From: JAXGYX01 sp040772065
GTDB lineage: Bacteria; Bacillota; Clostridia; Saccharofermentanales; Fastidiosipilaceae
NCBI GenBank assembly: GCA_040772065.1
Contig: JAXGYX010000001.1
Span: 1,488,001 to 1,552,000, forward strand
DNA: 64,000 bases
Direction of reading: 5' to 3'
Positions within the stretch are counted from its first letter, which is position 1, and each line of letters begins with the position of its first letter. The position numbers and the translations under genes are program-made. The notes under the pieces were generated by a model, which worked only from the letters and a program-made list of their open reading frames with translations, searched no databases and was not told the origin of the DNA. This document shows, piece by piece, positions 25,989-33,588 of the stretch.

Positions 25989-27024
25989 AGGTCTCGATCT
26001 CCTTCCAACACTGCGGATCTTCATCATAAAAATTTCCGCTTGTACCCTTGGCGACAGCCGGGCAGCCGCGGCAATAGGGCAGCAGCTCACATTTGGAACA
26101 CTTTTGAAACCGGCTGTAATCGCGGTACTCTTCCATCTGACCGACCCATACATCCGCAAGTCTATCTTCGAAAACATTGCCTACCTTGCTGTCTTTCACA
26201 CGTCGGCAGGCATAAATATCGCCGGTGGGAAGAATGGTCAGATGACTGTTGCCGCAGTTACATCCCCCATAGATCATCCCGTCCTCGGCATTTTCAGGAA
26301 TTTTGAAAATGCCTTTCTCGTATTCATACAGTGTCCAAAGATGATCCTTGCGGTTGAAATAAGTCTGACAGCCCTCCGCCTCGTATCGCTCATATTTTTG
26401 GTGGCAAAGATCCAACAAATCCCGATACTCACCGGGTGTCATGCCGGCATCCACCTCATCTCCGGTTGGGCAATAGCGGGCGAAAGCATAAACATCCGCG
26501 CCGGCTCGCACAACGGTGTCAATCAGGTCGGGAATTTCTTTAATGTTCACGCCGGACACCGTGGTCATGATCACAGAGCGGATGCCCGCCCCATTTATAC
26601 AACCGATTTTTTCAATTGTCTGATCAAAGCTGCCCGGTTTTCTGAACCAGTCGTGTGTTTCCCGCTTACCATCCAGCGACAGTTGGTATTTACGACAACC
26701 CTGTTCCTTAAGTCGTTGACAAACTTCATCATTAAGATGAAATGGATTACCAAGTATGGTAAATGGAATGTCGTGCTCCTTAATCAGCTCCAGCAACCGC
26801 CAGAAATCGGGATGTAAAATCGGATCTCCGCCTGTAATGTAAAAGTAAGGTAGGCGATCATACACCTCGCAAAAATCCAGGCAGTTATAAAATGTATCCT
26901 CTATTTGCCGCCAACTCATCGAGTCCAGTGGTCCGCAGTTGTTTTCCGAAAAAATGTAGCAGTGCTTGCAGCGCTGGTCACACTCATCTGTGATATGCCA
27001 TTGGAAGGCAAAGTATTTTTTCAT
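25966..27024 (-). CDS. Radical SAM/SPASM peptide maturase, ACGX-system type
   Basis: 352 residues. The 4Fe-4S/SAM site is CDQRCKHC (Cys15, 19, 22), followed by YFYITGGDPILHP. A SPASM domain in the C-terminal 100 residues has many cysteines (255, 257, 273, 309, 312, 318, 321, 339) for auxiliary clusters, with the typical TGDIYACRRVKDSKVGNVFED. SPASM enzymes of this kind modify ribosomal peptides. The nearby 63-residue peptide with Ala-Cys-Gly repeats (28481-28672) matches, from memory, the TIGRFAMs ACGX-system pairing; this needs an HMM check. IS copy 2 lies just beyond its ribosome site (target duplication 16 bases upstream of the ATG), separating it from the precursor gene. Confidence 0.85.
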   Translation of the reverse strand: MKKYFAFQWHITDECDQRCKHCYIFSENNCGPLDSMSWRQIEDTFYNCLDFCEVYDRLPYFYITGGDPILHPDFWRLLELIKEHDIPFTILGNPFHLNDEVCQRLKEQGCRKYQLSLDGKRETHDWFRKPGSFDQTIEKIGCINGAGIRSVIMTTVSGVNIKEIPDLIDTVVRAGADVYAFARYCPTGDEVDAGMTPGEYRDLLDLCHQKYERYEAEGCQTYFNRKDHLWTLYEYEKGIFKIPENAEDGMIYGGCNCGNSHLTILPTGDIYACRRVKDSKVGNVFEDRLADVWVGQMEEYRDYSRFQKCSKCELLPYCRGCPAVAKGTSGNFYDEDPQCWKEIETCESSYIV

Positions 27025-27047
27025 TATGATCTCCCCACTATATATAG

Positions 27048-28394
27048 GCTTCTGTTAACTTAATAAAAAAAAGAGATCTGAAATGCCTTTGGTACAATAG
27101 TTTCACCACAAAACAGGTACCTCCCTAAGGAAAGGAGCAAATCAGATCTCATGAAAAGTATACCATCTAATCTAACTTGTCCCCGCTGTTTCTCTAAAAG
27201 CCTTTACCACTTCGGTAAAGATAAAAAAGGTAATCAGAAGTTCCAGTGTCGCAATTGCATGAGACAATGGGCACCTGCCAGTAAGAATAAGAAGGAAGAT
27301 TTTCAAAGAAAGTACCCTCCTTGTCCTAAGTGTGGTAGGGCTAGCTTCCTGCACCATGACTACAAGCTGTATTCCAACTTTCGTTGTGGAGACAAGAAGT
27401 GTTACCACTCTTTCTTTGTTGTAAAGCTGGTTGAAATTCCATCCTGCTCGTCTAAAGTTATTCCGCTAGAGCAGTTCACAATGAAACGAATGCGTCATCC
27501 TTTCCATCTTGTTCTAACGGCTCTCATCCATTACTTTATTGGCAATTCCACCTTGAGAAAGGTTTCTGAAACACTTCGACTCGCACACAACATTGAGGTG
27601 TCTCATGTCACAATCTCTAAGTGGTGTAAACGCTTCGCGCCTGCTCTCCTAGCGGCAGCTGAACCTTACAAGAAGCAGATCAACCTAGCTGACTCTGACG
27701 AATGGCATTTTGACGAAACCTACGTGAAGATCAAGGGCAAATGGTATTATCTCTGGCTTGCCATGGATTCTGAAACAAGGATGATTCTGGACTTTCATCT
27801 GTCACCAACCAGAGATACTACGTCCGCCTACTCTCTCATTCACAGCTGTCAGGAGCAGTTTGGCAATCCACAAAGCATGTTCGTCACAGACAGATATCCC
27901 GCTTACCAAAGAGCGTTCGATCACCTTGCTCCCTGTGTTGAGCACCAGCTCGTCGAAGCGTTCTCTGATGATATTTCCAACAATGTCATGGAAGCGTTTA
28001 ATGGCCAGTTTAAGGCTTGGTATAAGGCTAAAAGAGGCTTTGACTCTTTTGAGTCTGCTAACATCCTGATTGCGCTTTATATCTTCTTTTACAACTACAT
28101 CAGACCGCACCAATCTCTCTTCAACTGGACTCCAGCTCAGGTTGCCGGGGCACAGTACCAAGAAAAACAAAGGAGAGCCTGTCTTCTGATTGCTTAGGCA
28201 TATTCAGTTCTCAAAGTTCAATTGAATCTCTTTCGAGATTTCTTTCGCATGTCCGGATTTTATTCTTTCGCTTTCCTTACATGCTTTCTTTGTGCTATCT
28301 TCTTTTCAACTGGTGAATCCTTAAGTTTCTTCTGAATCTTTGTTCGCCAATTGCATTTCAGATCTCTTGTCTCTCATCTTTAATTAACAGAGCC
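27048..28394 (+). mobile_element. IS6-family-like insertion sequence, copy 2 (1347 bp)
   Basis: Same length, orientation and ends as the copy at 16688-18034, with its own 8-bp target duplication ATATATAG at 27040-27047 and 28395-28402. It is inserted between the peptide precursor gene and the radical SAM gene, immediately upstream of the latter's ribosome site. Subterminal 16-bp inverted repeats are at 27071-27086 and 28353-28368. Confidence 0.92.
27151..28197 (+). CDS. IS6-like DDE transposase with N-terminal zinc ribbons (copy 2)
   Basis: 348 residues, identical in amino-acid sequence to the transposase at 16791-17837, with the same two zinc ribbons and the Asp188/Asp247/Glu281 triad. Intact, so the element is probably still mobile. 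It reads opposite to the peptide-maturation genes it interrupts. Confidence 0.92.
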   Translation: MKSIPSNLTCPRCFSKSLYHFGKDKKGNQKFQCRNCMRQWAPASKNKKEDFQRKYPPCPKCGRASFLHHDYKLYSNFRCGDKKCYHSFFVVKLVEIPSCSSKVIPLEQFTMKRMRHPFHLVLTALIHYFIGNSTLRKVSETLRLAHNIEVSHVTISKWCKRFAPALLAAAEPYKKQINLADSDEWHFDETYVKIKGKWYYLWLAMDSETRMILDFHLSPTRDTTSAYSLIHSCQEQFGNPQSMFVTDRYPAYQRAFDHLAPCVEHQLVEAFSDDISNNVMEAFNGQFKAWYKAKRGFDSFESANILIALYIFFYNYIRPHQSLFNWTPAQVAGAQYQEKQRRACLLIA

Positions 28395-28432
28395 ATATAT
28401 AGCATCGGTCTGGCCGAGTGACATTTCACACA

Positions 28433-28460
28433 CTCCCGGCAAGATAATTCCTACCGGGAG
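28433..28460 (-). promoter_or_regulatory. Hairpin between peptide gene and maturase gene
   Basis: CTCCCGG and CCGGGAG (28433-28439, 28454-28460) form a 7-bp GC-rich stem with a 14-base loop, starting about 20 bases after the peptide stop codon. No run of U follows on the minus strand, so it resembles an mRNA-stabilising or partial-termination structure that would give more precursor than maturase mRNA. Confidence 0.45.
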
Positions 28461-28480
28461 CGGATGTGGAGCTAGACGAC

Positions 28481-28672
28481 TTATTTATCGTCGGCGCCAC
28501 AGGCAGAACCACAAGCGGTGGGTGTTTCTTCCGGCTTATCGCCGGCGCCACAGGCGGACCCGCAAGCCGCGGGTGTTTCTTCCGGAACGTCACCGGCACC
28601 GCAGGCGGAGCCATTAGAGGTGGAACCGGTGGCCGGCGTGCTATTCCAGCCAAACAGATTTGAAAGTGCCAT
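28481..28672 (-). CDS. Cys-rich repeat peptide, predicted RiPP precursor (ACGX type)
   Basis: 63 residues. The leader MALSNLFGWNSTPATGSTSN is followed by a tandem 17-residue unit: GSACGAGDVPEETPAAC, GSACGAGDKPEETPTAC and the partial GSACGADDK. This gives five Ala-Cys-Gly motifs with Cys at 24, 37, 41, 54 and 58, and no other Cys. GGAGG lies 8 bases before the ATG. There is no signal peptide. It resembles the ACGX-repeat targets of radical SAM/SPASM enzymes; the modification and final product are unknown. It was presumably the first gene of the operon reading into the radical SAM gene before the IS insertion. Confidence 0.85.
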   Translation of the reverse strand: MALSNLFGWNSTPATGSTSNGSACGAGDVPEETPAACGSACGAGDKPEETPTACGSACGADDK

Positions 28673-28726
28673 TAACCTTTCCTCCCTTTCAGTATTCAGT
28701 GAACCTTTCAGTCCACTGTATTCACT

Positions 28727-28754
28727 ATTCTACGGGGCATGTAAATGCCCACAA
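28727..28754 (-). promoter_or_regulatory. Candidate promoter and operator of the peptide gene
   Basis: On the minus strand TTGTGG (28749-28754) and TAGAAT (28727-28732) are 16 bp apart, about 55 bases upstream of the peptide ATG. A perfect 16-bp inverted repeat, GGGCAT-GTAA-ATGCCC (28735-28750), fills the spacer, an ideal repressor position. The divergent HxlR protein is a candidate binder. Confidence 0.5.
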
Positions 28755-28893
28755 GTACGCACTTTTTTGTAACTTAGTCAGTTGTCCGCATTTTTTTCAC
28801 TTTTTTTGTTGTATGTTGTTCGTTATTCAATGGAGGGAAGGGTATTTTCGGATCACCGTCTGTTATGATAAAACTTAGATAATATTTGAGTGT

Positions 28894-28913
28894 AGCATTC
28901 TAAATTGAATGCT
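28894..28913 (+). promoter_or_regulatory. Inverted repeat upstream of hxlR, candidate operator
   Basis: AGCATTC-TAAATT-GAATGCT, a perfect 7-bp inverted repeat with a 6-base spacer, 29 bases before the hxlR ATG. A -10-like TATGAT lies upstream at 28864-28869. Could be an autoregulatory site. Confidence 0.45.
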
Positions 28914-28941
28914 GCATTTAAATCACGGAGGAATCTAAAAC

Positions 28942-29274
28942 ATGAAGAAAAAAGATGAGCTGCCGACTTGTCCGGTGGCGACCACGGTGCAACTGATCGG
29001 CAGCAAATGGAAACTGTTGATCATACGCAATCTTCTCGCCCGCCCATGGCGTTTCAATGAACTGCGTAGAAGTCTGGACGGGATCAGTCAAAAGGTATTG
29101 ACGGACAGCCTGCGTTCCATGGAGGCGGACGGACTTATCACCCGCACTGTTTTCCCCGAAGTGCCGCCGAGAGTCGAGTACGCTTTGAGTGATCTGGGAG
29201 AATCCATGCGCCCAATTATCAGCGCGCTGGAAGAATGGGGAATTGATTACAAATCAAATTATGAAGCCAAGTAA
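28942..29274 (+). CDS. HxlR-family transcriptional regulator
   Basis: 110 residues, a single winged-helix domain: CPVATTVQLIGSKWKLLIIRNLL, then RFNELRRSLDGISQKVLTDSLRSMEADGLI and the wing VPPRVEYALSDLG. The N-terminal Cys10 at the family's conserved Cys position is the residue through which several HxlR proteins sense electrophiles or redox state. GGAGG lies 10 bases before the ATG. It diverges from the peptide precursor gene and may regulate the RiPP/sirtuin gene string; a redox signal would suit the neighbouring oxidoreductase and SirTM module, but this is inference. Confidence 0.88.
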   Translation: MKKKDELPTCPVATTVQLIGSKWKLLIIRNLLARPWRFNELRRSLDGISQKVLTDSLRSMEADGLITRTVFPEVPPRVEYALSDLGESMRPIISALEEWGIDYKSNYEAK

Positions 29275-29421
29275 CCTAGACTGCTTAATCTTGTGGCGTG
29301 TGCGTCCTTACTCACGACAAGCGGCCTCAAAGATGATCGCGGCCAATGCGATATTGTTGCCGACAGTAAATCCCTATTTCATTCGTTGCGGTTCAAAGCG
29401 ATGGAAAACCTCAGAACAGAT

Positions 29422-29468
29422 AAAAAAACAAAGAGAGAGATAACTTTTATACTCTCTCCTTGTTTTTT
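29422..29468 (+). terminator. Intrinsic terminator, probably of hxlR
   Basis: ACAA-A-GAGAGAG pairs with CTCTCTC-C-TTGT (one mismatch) around a 12-base loop, followed by TTTTT. The 200 bases between hxlR and the IS256-like element hold no other recognisable feature. Confidence 0.7.
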
Positions 29469-29478
29469 GGCTTGCTTG

Positions 29479-30951
29479 GAGTGTATAAATAACTTTGTGT
29501 AAGTCATCAGCTGGTAAAATAGAAACTAGTTGGAGGACAGAACAATGGCCAGACGCGAACGAAAATCAGACCGACTACCGGAAGGGTGGCTACAGGGATT
29601 CATAGAAGCCTACGACATCCAGACTACTGACGACATTAAAGAGGCTCTAAAAGACCTTGTTGGTGGCACGATAGAAACGATGATGGAGGCAGAACTGGAA
29701 ACTGATCTGGGTTATGCCAAGCACGACAAAGAGAACAAAAAGACAAACAACAGTCGAAATGGCAGCTCATCGAAAACGCTACGCACGGAATATGGCGATG
29801 TAACAATCGCTGTTCCCCGAGACCGTGAAAGTGAATTTGAGCCAAAGATCGTTCCCAAGCACCAGCGGGAGATCAAAGGTCTGGATAAACAGATCATCTC
29901 AATGTATGCCAAAGGCATGAGTACAAGGGATATCTCAGCTCACATCGAATCCTTGTATGGAGCGGAAATTTCGGCGGAAACCATTTCCAAGATCACAGAT
30001 AAAATTCTGCCGGAAATTAAGGAATGGCAGAATCGTCCACTCAAGCCGTTGTATGCCCTGATGTTCTTTGACGCGATCCACTATCCGGTACGGACAGAAG
30101 GCATGGTACGACAACGCGCCGTCTATATCGCGATTGGCGTGGACATGAATGGTGAGCGAGACGTCTGCGGCCTATGGATTGGCGAAGCTGAAAGCAGCAA
30201 ATATTGGCTGAGCTGTATGAACGAAATGAAAAATCGCGGTGTCCGCGATATTTTGATCTGTTCAGTCGATGGTCTGAGCGGATTTAATGAGGCGATTCAC
30301 GCAGTCTATCCCCAAACGGATATCCAGCGATGCATCGTACACCAGGTCCGAAACTCCATGCGTTATGTCCCCTATAAGGACCTGAAACTCTACACCTCAG
30401 ACATGAAACGAATTTATCAGGCGCCAACGGAAGAAGTCGGTCTGATGGAGCTGGACGCGTTTGAGGAAAAATGGGGTAAAAAATACCCAGCAGCTCTGAA
30501 ATCCTGGCGTGACAACTGGACAGAGCTCAGCACCTTTTTTAAGTATCCACCCGAAATTCGTAAGCTCATTTACACGACGAACAGAATTGAGAGTTTCAAT
30601 CGAGGCCTGCGAAAAGTCACCAAAAGCAAGGCCGCCTACCCGTCCGATACCGCCTTGCTCAAATCCTTGTATCTGGCGATTCAGGACATCACCGCAAAAT
30701 GGGGTAAGATTCAAGGCTGGGCCGGCATATTTGGGCAGCTGATGATTATCTTTGAAGACCGTATCCAGCCGGGAGACTACAACTGATTGCAGATTCAGAT
30801 ACTGTTTAACTTTACGGGCAGCACATGCTCCTGTTAAACTATGCTAACGTAAAATCACCTGCCTAACGCTGATAAACAGGCAACAAGCAGGCGATTTGAC
30901 ACATGATCATTTGATTACTACTGATGAATACACAAAGTATCTGATACTCCC
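29479..30951 (+). mobile_element. IS256-family insertion sequence (about 1473 bp)
   Basis: Related inverted ends (left GAGTGTATAAATAACTTTG, right end reading inward GGGAGTATCAGATACTTTG, with CTTTGTGTA and TCATC shared further in) enclose one transposase gene. The 8-bp sequence CTTGCTTG occurs at both flanks (29471-29478, 30952-30959) as target duplication. Exact end bases are uncertain by one or two positions because flank and end sequences overlap. No second copy in the window. Confidence 0.85.
29545..30786 (+). CDS. IS256-family (Mutator-type) transposase
   Basis: 413 residues. N-terminal ETMMEAELETDLGYAKHDK and NSRNGSSSKTLRTEYGDVTIAVPRDR are IS256 hallmarks. The DDE residues lie in LMFFDAIHYPV, CSVDGLSGFNEAI and YTTNRIESFNRGLRK. 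The start at 29545 has GGAGG 8 bases upstream; a TTG at 29530 would precede it. Intact and full length. Confidence 0.93.
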   Translation: MARRERKSDRLPEGWLQGFIEAYDIQTTDDIKEALKDLVGGTIETMMEAELETDLGYAKHDKENKKTNNSRNGSSSKTLRTEYGDVTIAVPRDRESEFEPKIVPKHQREIKGLDKQIISMYAKGMSTRDISAHIESLYGAEISAETISKITDKILPEIKEWQNRPLKPLYALMFFDAIHYPVRTEGMVRQRAVYIAIGVDMNGERDVCGLWIGEAESSKYWLSCMNEMKNRGVRDILICSVDGLSGFNEAIHAVYPQTDIQRCIVHQVRNSMRYVPYKDLKLYTSDMKRIYQAPTEEVGLMELDAFEEKWGKKYPAALKSWRDNWTELSTFFKYPPEIRKLIYTTNRIESFNRGLRKVTKSKAAYPSDTALLKSLYLAIQDITAKWGKIQGWAGIFGQLMIIFEDRIQPGDYN

Positions 30952-31207
30952 CTTGCTTGCATACGACTAGGGAGCTTCTACAAGCAAATTATAGTTTTCA
31001 CCCTGGTTCCGCAATTCTTAACGAATCTGTTATCCAACTTGTACCAATGGTTGCATATTTCATGAACATTCTCTCCGGCCAGATGTTTTCTTTCCCATAT
31101 TATTTATTTAAACCGTCAGGTCTGGCAACCATATTTCCAACGCACCATCGCTTTCAATATTAGAAAACGATGGTATACAGCCTGTTCCTGCGTAGGCTTA
31201 TTCCTGT

Positions 31208-32223
31208 TTATTTTGTGGCATATACAACCTGCTTTTTATGGTAGGAATCTTCCAGCATATCCATTCCAACAGACGCCATCGTTCCGTCGTGCATTGTGAT
31301 TTCCGGCCGTTTGCCCTCCTTGATACAGCGCACGAAATTCACCATCTCCAGTGTGAACGCCTCTTCCCACCGTTCCAAAAAACCGCGCAGGGATTCATCG
31401 ATCACGCTGAAGTTCTTATAAATCTGCAACCGCGTCCTGCTAGGATTAAGACCAATACGCAGGGTTCCTTCTGTTCCCACGATTTCTGTCTCCACATCGC
31501 ATTGTTGAGCCGTGCGGCCACAGTAGAAGAAAGCACATTTTCCGTTGTCAAATTCCACAAGCGCCCAACCGTTATCCACATCCCCGAATTTGTCGAATTC
31601 CTTGTTAACATAACTGCCGCCCAATGCATAGGACGATTTGAATTCGCCGCCCAGAAACCACCGCGCAAGGTCTACGTCATGGACGCTCATTTCCTTGAAG
31701 AAAGATGTGGCCAGTCCCACTTTGTGCCTTTCAAGGTGAAACGGAATCACATCATATGGATCCAGGCTGTATCCCCTGAAAAAGATAGGTTCCCCGATAA
31801 CACCTTCGCGTATTTTTTCATTGCTTCTGCATAGGAAGGATCATATCGCCTCATGAACCCTACTGTAAAAATCTTATCGTGGCTTGCAAGTATGTCCTGT
31901 ATCTCATAGCACTCCTCAGTTGTCTTGCCTACAGGTTTTTCGCAGAATATATGTAATTTTTGTTCTACCGCAACCTTTATCTGTTCCTTGTGCGTTGCGA
32001 TGGGCGTCGCCAAAACAACGCCGTCTATTTTCCCACTCGCGGCCATTTCTTCAAAGCCGGCATACCCAAAAGGCACATCAAATTCCGTTTTCGACTTCTC
32101 TACCAATTCCGGCATACCGTCACACACAGCGACAAGCTCCGCATCCTGTATTGCGTTGATATGGCGCGCATGCATCATTCCCAGCGCCCCAACACCCGCA
32201 ACTCCAACTCTAACCTTGCTCAT
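31208..32223 (-). pseudogene. Gfo/Idh/MocA (inositol dehydrogenase-like) gene with a frameshift
   Basis: Two adjoining frames together make one protein of about 340 residues: 31747-32223 encodes the Rossmann half (VGVAGVGALGMMHARHINAI, FCEKPVGKTTEEC) and 31208-31750 the substrate half (FFKEMSVHDVDLARWFLGG). The break is at a run of six A (minus strand; 31813-31818). With one extra A the frame reads on smoothly as KKIREGVIGEPIFFRGYSLD into the second part. So a single-base deletion in a homopolymer, or a sequencing error, split the gene. It resembles IolG-type inositol or related dehydrogenases. Downstream member of the LacI-linked catabolic group. Confidence 0.82.
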
Positions 32224-32271
32224 CTTTATCGCCCGGCGTCTTGCAATCGCCACCTTTCCTGTAGACGTTTT

Positions 32272-33405
32272 TTATTTCTCGCACTCTGATACCTTCACCC
32301 AGCGGTGCTCGTCCGCCGACTTCAGCATAGCATCAATATATATGTTCACCTTGTATCCACTTTCAATGTCCGGCTTCACTTTCCTGTTTTCCGCAACCGC
32401 CATCAACATTTTGTGTGCCTGTATTGTCATTAGGTCGATATAGCTGATGCCCAACCCGGCTTGTGTGCAGAATATCCCATACTCGCCATGCTCCGGCATG
32501 CCGCGCACAATCCTAAAGCCCTGATCCTTCGCATCCGCATTGTGATCGTACACCTCCAACTCGTTCATACGCTCCTGGTCAAAACGAATCGCGCCTTTCG
32601 TCAGTTGCACGTCGAACCGTTCTCCTACTTTGTTCCCAGGAGAAACACGGCTGGTAACAAGCGTTCCCATTGCGCCGCTCTTATAGTTGTAGATTACATT
32701 TGCCTCATCGTCGTTTTTGACCGGCAGCATTTTGGACGGATCATTCAGGTCGGGCCGCTCCGTATACAGTATCCGCGTATTCGCACAAACGTCCACAATA
32801 TCGTCTTCCAAAAGATAATCGGATATTGCCATAATATGCGCGCCAATGTCCCCCAGTGCGCCGGACACCGGGTCGAACTGCCTCCACGTATGTGGAATAT
32901 CAGGACTGGCGCTGTACTCCATGTCATACTGCCCGCGGAAGGATACTACCTCGCCCAGTTTGCCGGACTTGATCAGCTCCTTTGCGTATACCAGCATAGG
33001 GTTATTTATGTAGATGAATCCAACCATGGATATGTTGCCATTTTGCATCACGGCATCCAACCCTTTTTTGGCGTCTTCACCATTCATCCCAAGGGGTTTT
33101 TCGCAAAATATTGCCTTACCCGCCTTCGCGGCGTCAATCACCAACGGAATATGGAACTGGTTGGGCGTGGTGATAAGTACAATTTCTATATCCGGGTCAT
33201 TGATCACATCCTCAGGAACCGCGCTCCATTTATTGAATCCATATTGCGCACAGACCTTCTTTGCCAGCTGCCCATTTGTATCCGCAATCATTTCCAATAC
33301 AGGAACGACTTCCACGCCGTAGTGTTGCTGCACATTGTTGTATGCGCGCGCATGTGTTGTTCCCATCCACCCTGCGCCAATGATACCCACTTTGATTTTT
33401 TTCAT
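32272..33405 (-). CDS. Gfo/Idh/MocA-family oxidoreductase
   Basis: 377 residues, intact. Rossmann motif VGIIGAGWMGTTHARAY, then TTPNQFHIPLVIDAAKAGKAIFCEKPLG with the family's Glu-Lys-Pro. The C-terminal domain has GDIGAHIMAISDYL, similar to sugar and inositol dehydrogenases with the catalytic Asp-x3-His arrangement. AGGA lies 7 bases before the ATG. Lies between the frameshifted paralogue and the isomerase gene on one strand, so the three likely form one LacI-controlled catabolic transcript; the sugar or cyclitol is unknown. Confidence 0.88.
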   Translation of the reverse strand: MKKIKVGIIGAGWMGTTHARAYNNVQQHYGVEVVPVLEMIADTNGQLAKKVCAQYGFNKWSAVPEDVINDPDIEIVLITTPNQFHIPLVIDAAKAGKAIFCEKPLGMNGEDAKKGLDAVMQNGNISMVGFIYINNPMLVYAKELIKSGKLGEVVSFRGQYDMEYSASPDIPHTWRQFDPVSGALGDIGAHIMAISDYLLEDDIVDVCANTRILYTERPDLNDPSKMLPVKNDDEANVIYNYKSGAMGTLVTSRVSPGNKVGERFDVQLTKGAIRFDQERMNELEVYDHNADAKDQGFRIVRGMPEHGEYGIFCTQAGLGISYIDLMTIQAHKMLMAVAENRKVKPDIESGYKVNIYIDAMLKSADEHRWVKVSECEK

Positions 33406-33588
33406 TTTTATTTCCTTCCCAGCGTTTATTCCCTCCAGCTTATCTACAAATCAGAATATTTTGCTTGATTTAAGCAGACAAAAACCCACGACACACAACA
33501 CATCTCGCGTTTCATGCATAAAAATTTGTTCAATATTATTACTTATAGCAGTTGAAGTTCGTTATTTCCCGACCTCTGCTTGAATATC

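Noticed and set aside
25960..26817. 285-codon open frame on the plus strand opposite the radical SAM gene
   Set aside because: No family resemblance and no ribosome site; the minus-strand gene has complete catalytic motifs.
16688..28394. Composite transposon bounded by the two IS6-like copies
   Set aside because: Each copy has its own distinct 8-bp duplication (AATAATTT and ATATATAG) on both sides; the outer flanks do not match, so they are independent insertions.
28433..28460. Intrinsic terminator after the peptide gene
   Set aside because: The stem is not followed by a U tract on the minus strand; recorded as a regulatory hairpin instead.
28466..28663. Plus-strand open frame opposite the peptide gene
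   Set aside because: No ribosome site; its Gly/Ala repeats are only the complement of the real 51-bp repeat.
30952..31207. Small gene (68 codons) between the IS256-like element and the dehydrogenase
   Set aside because: No ribosome site, no recognisable family, low-complexity composition; only a 7-bp inverted repeat (ACCATCG/CGATGGT) without a U tract was seen there.
31208..32253. Two separate overlapping genes
   Set aside because: The two frames encode complementary halves of one Gfo/Idh protein and join smoothly with a one-base insertion, so a frameshifted single gene is the better reading.
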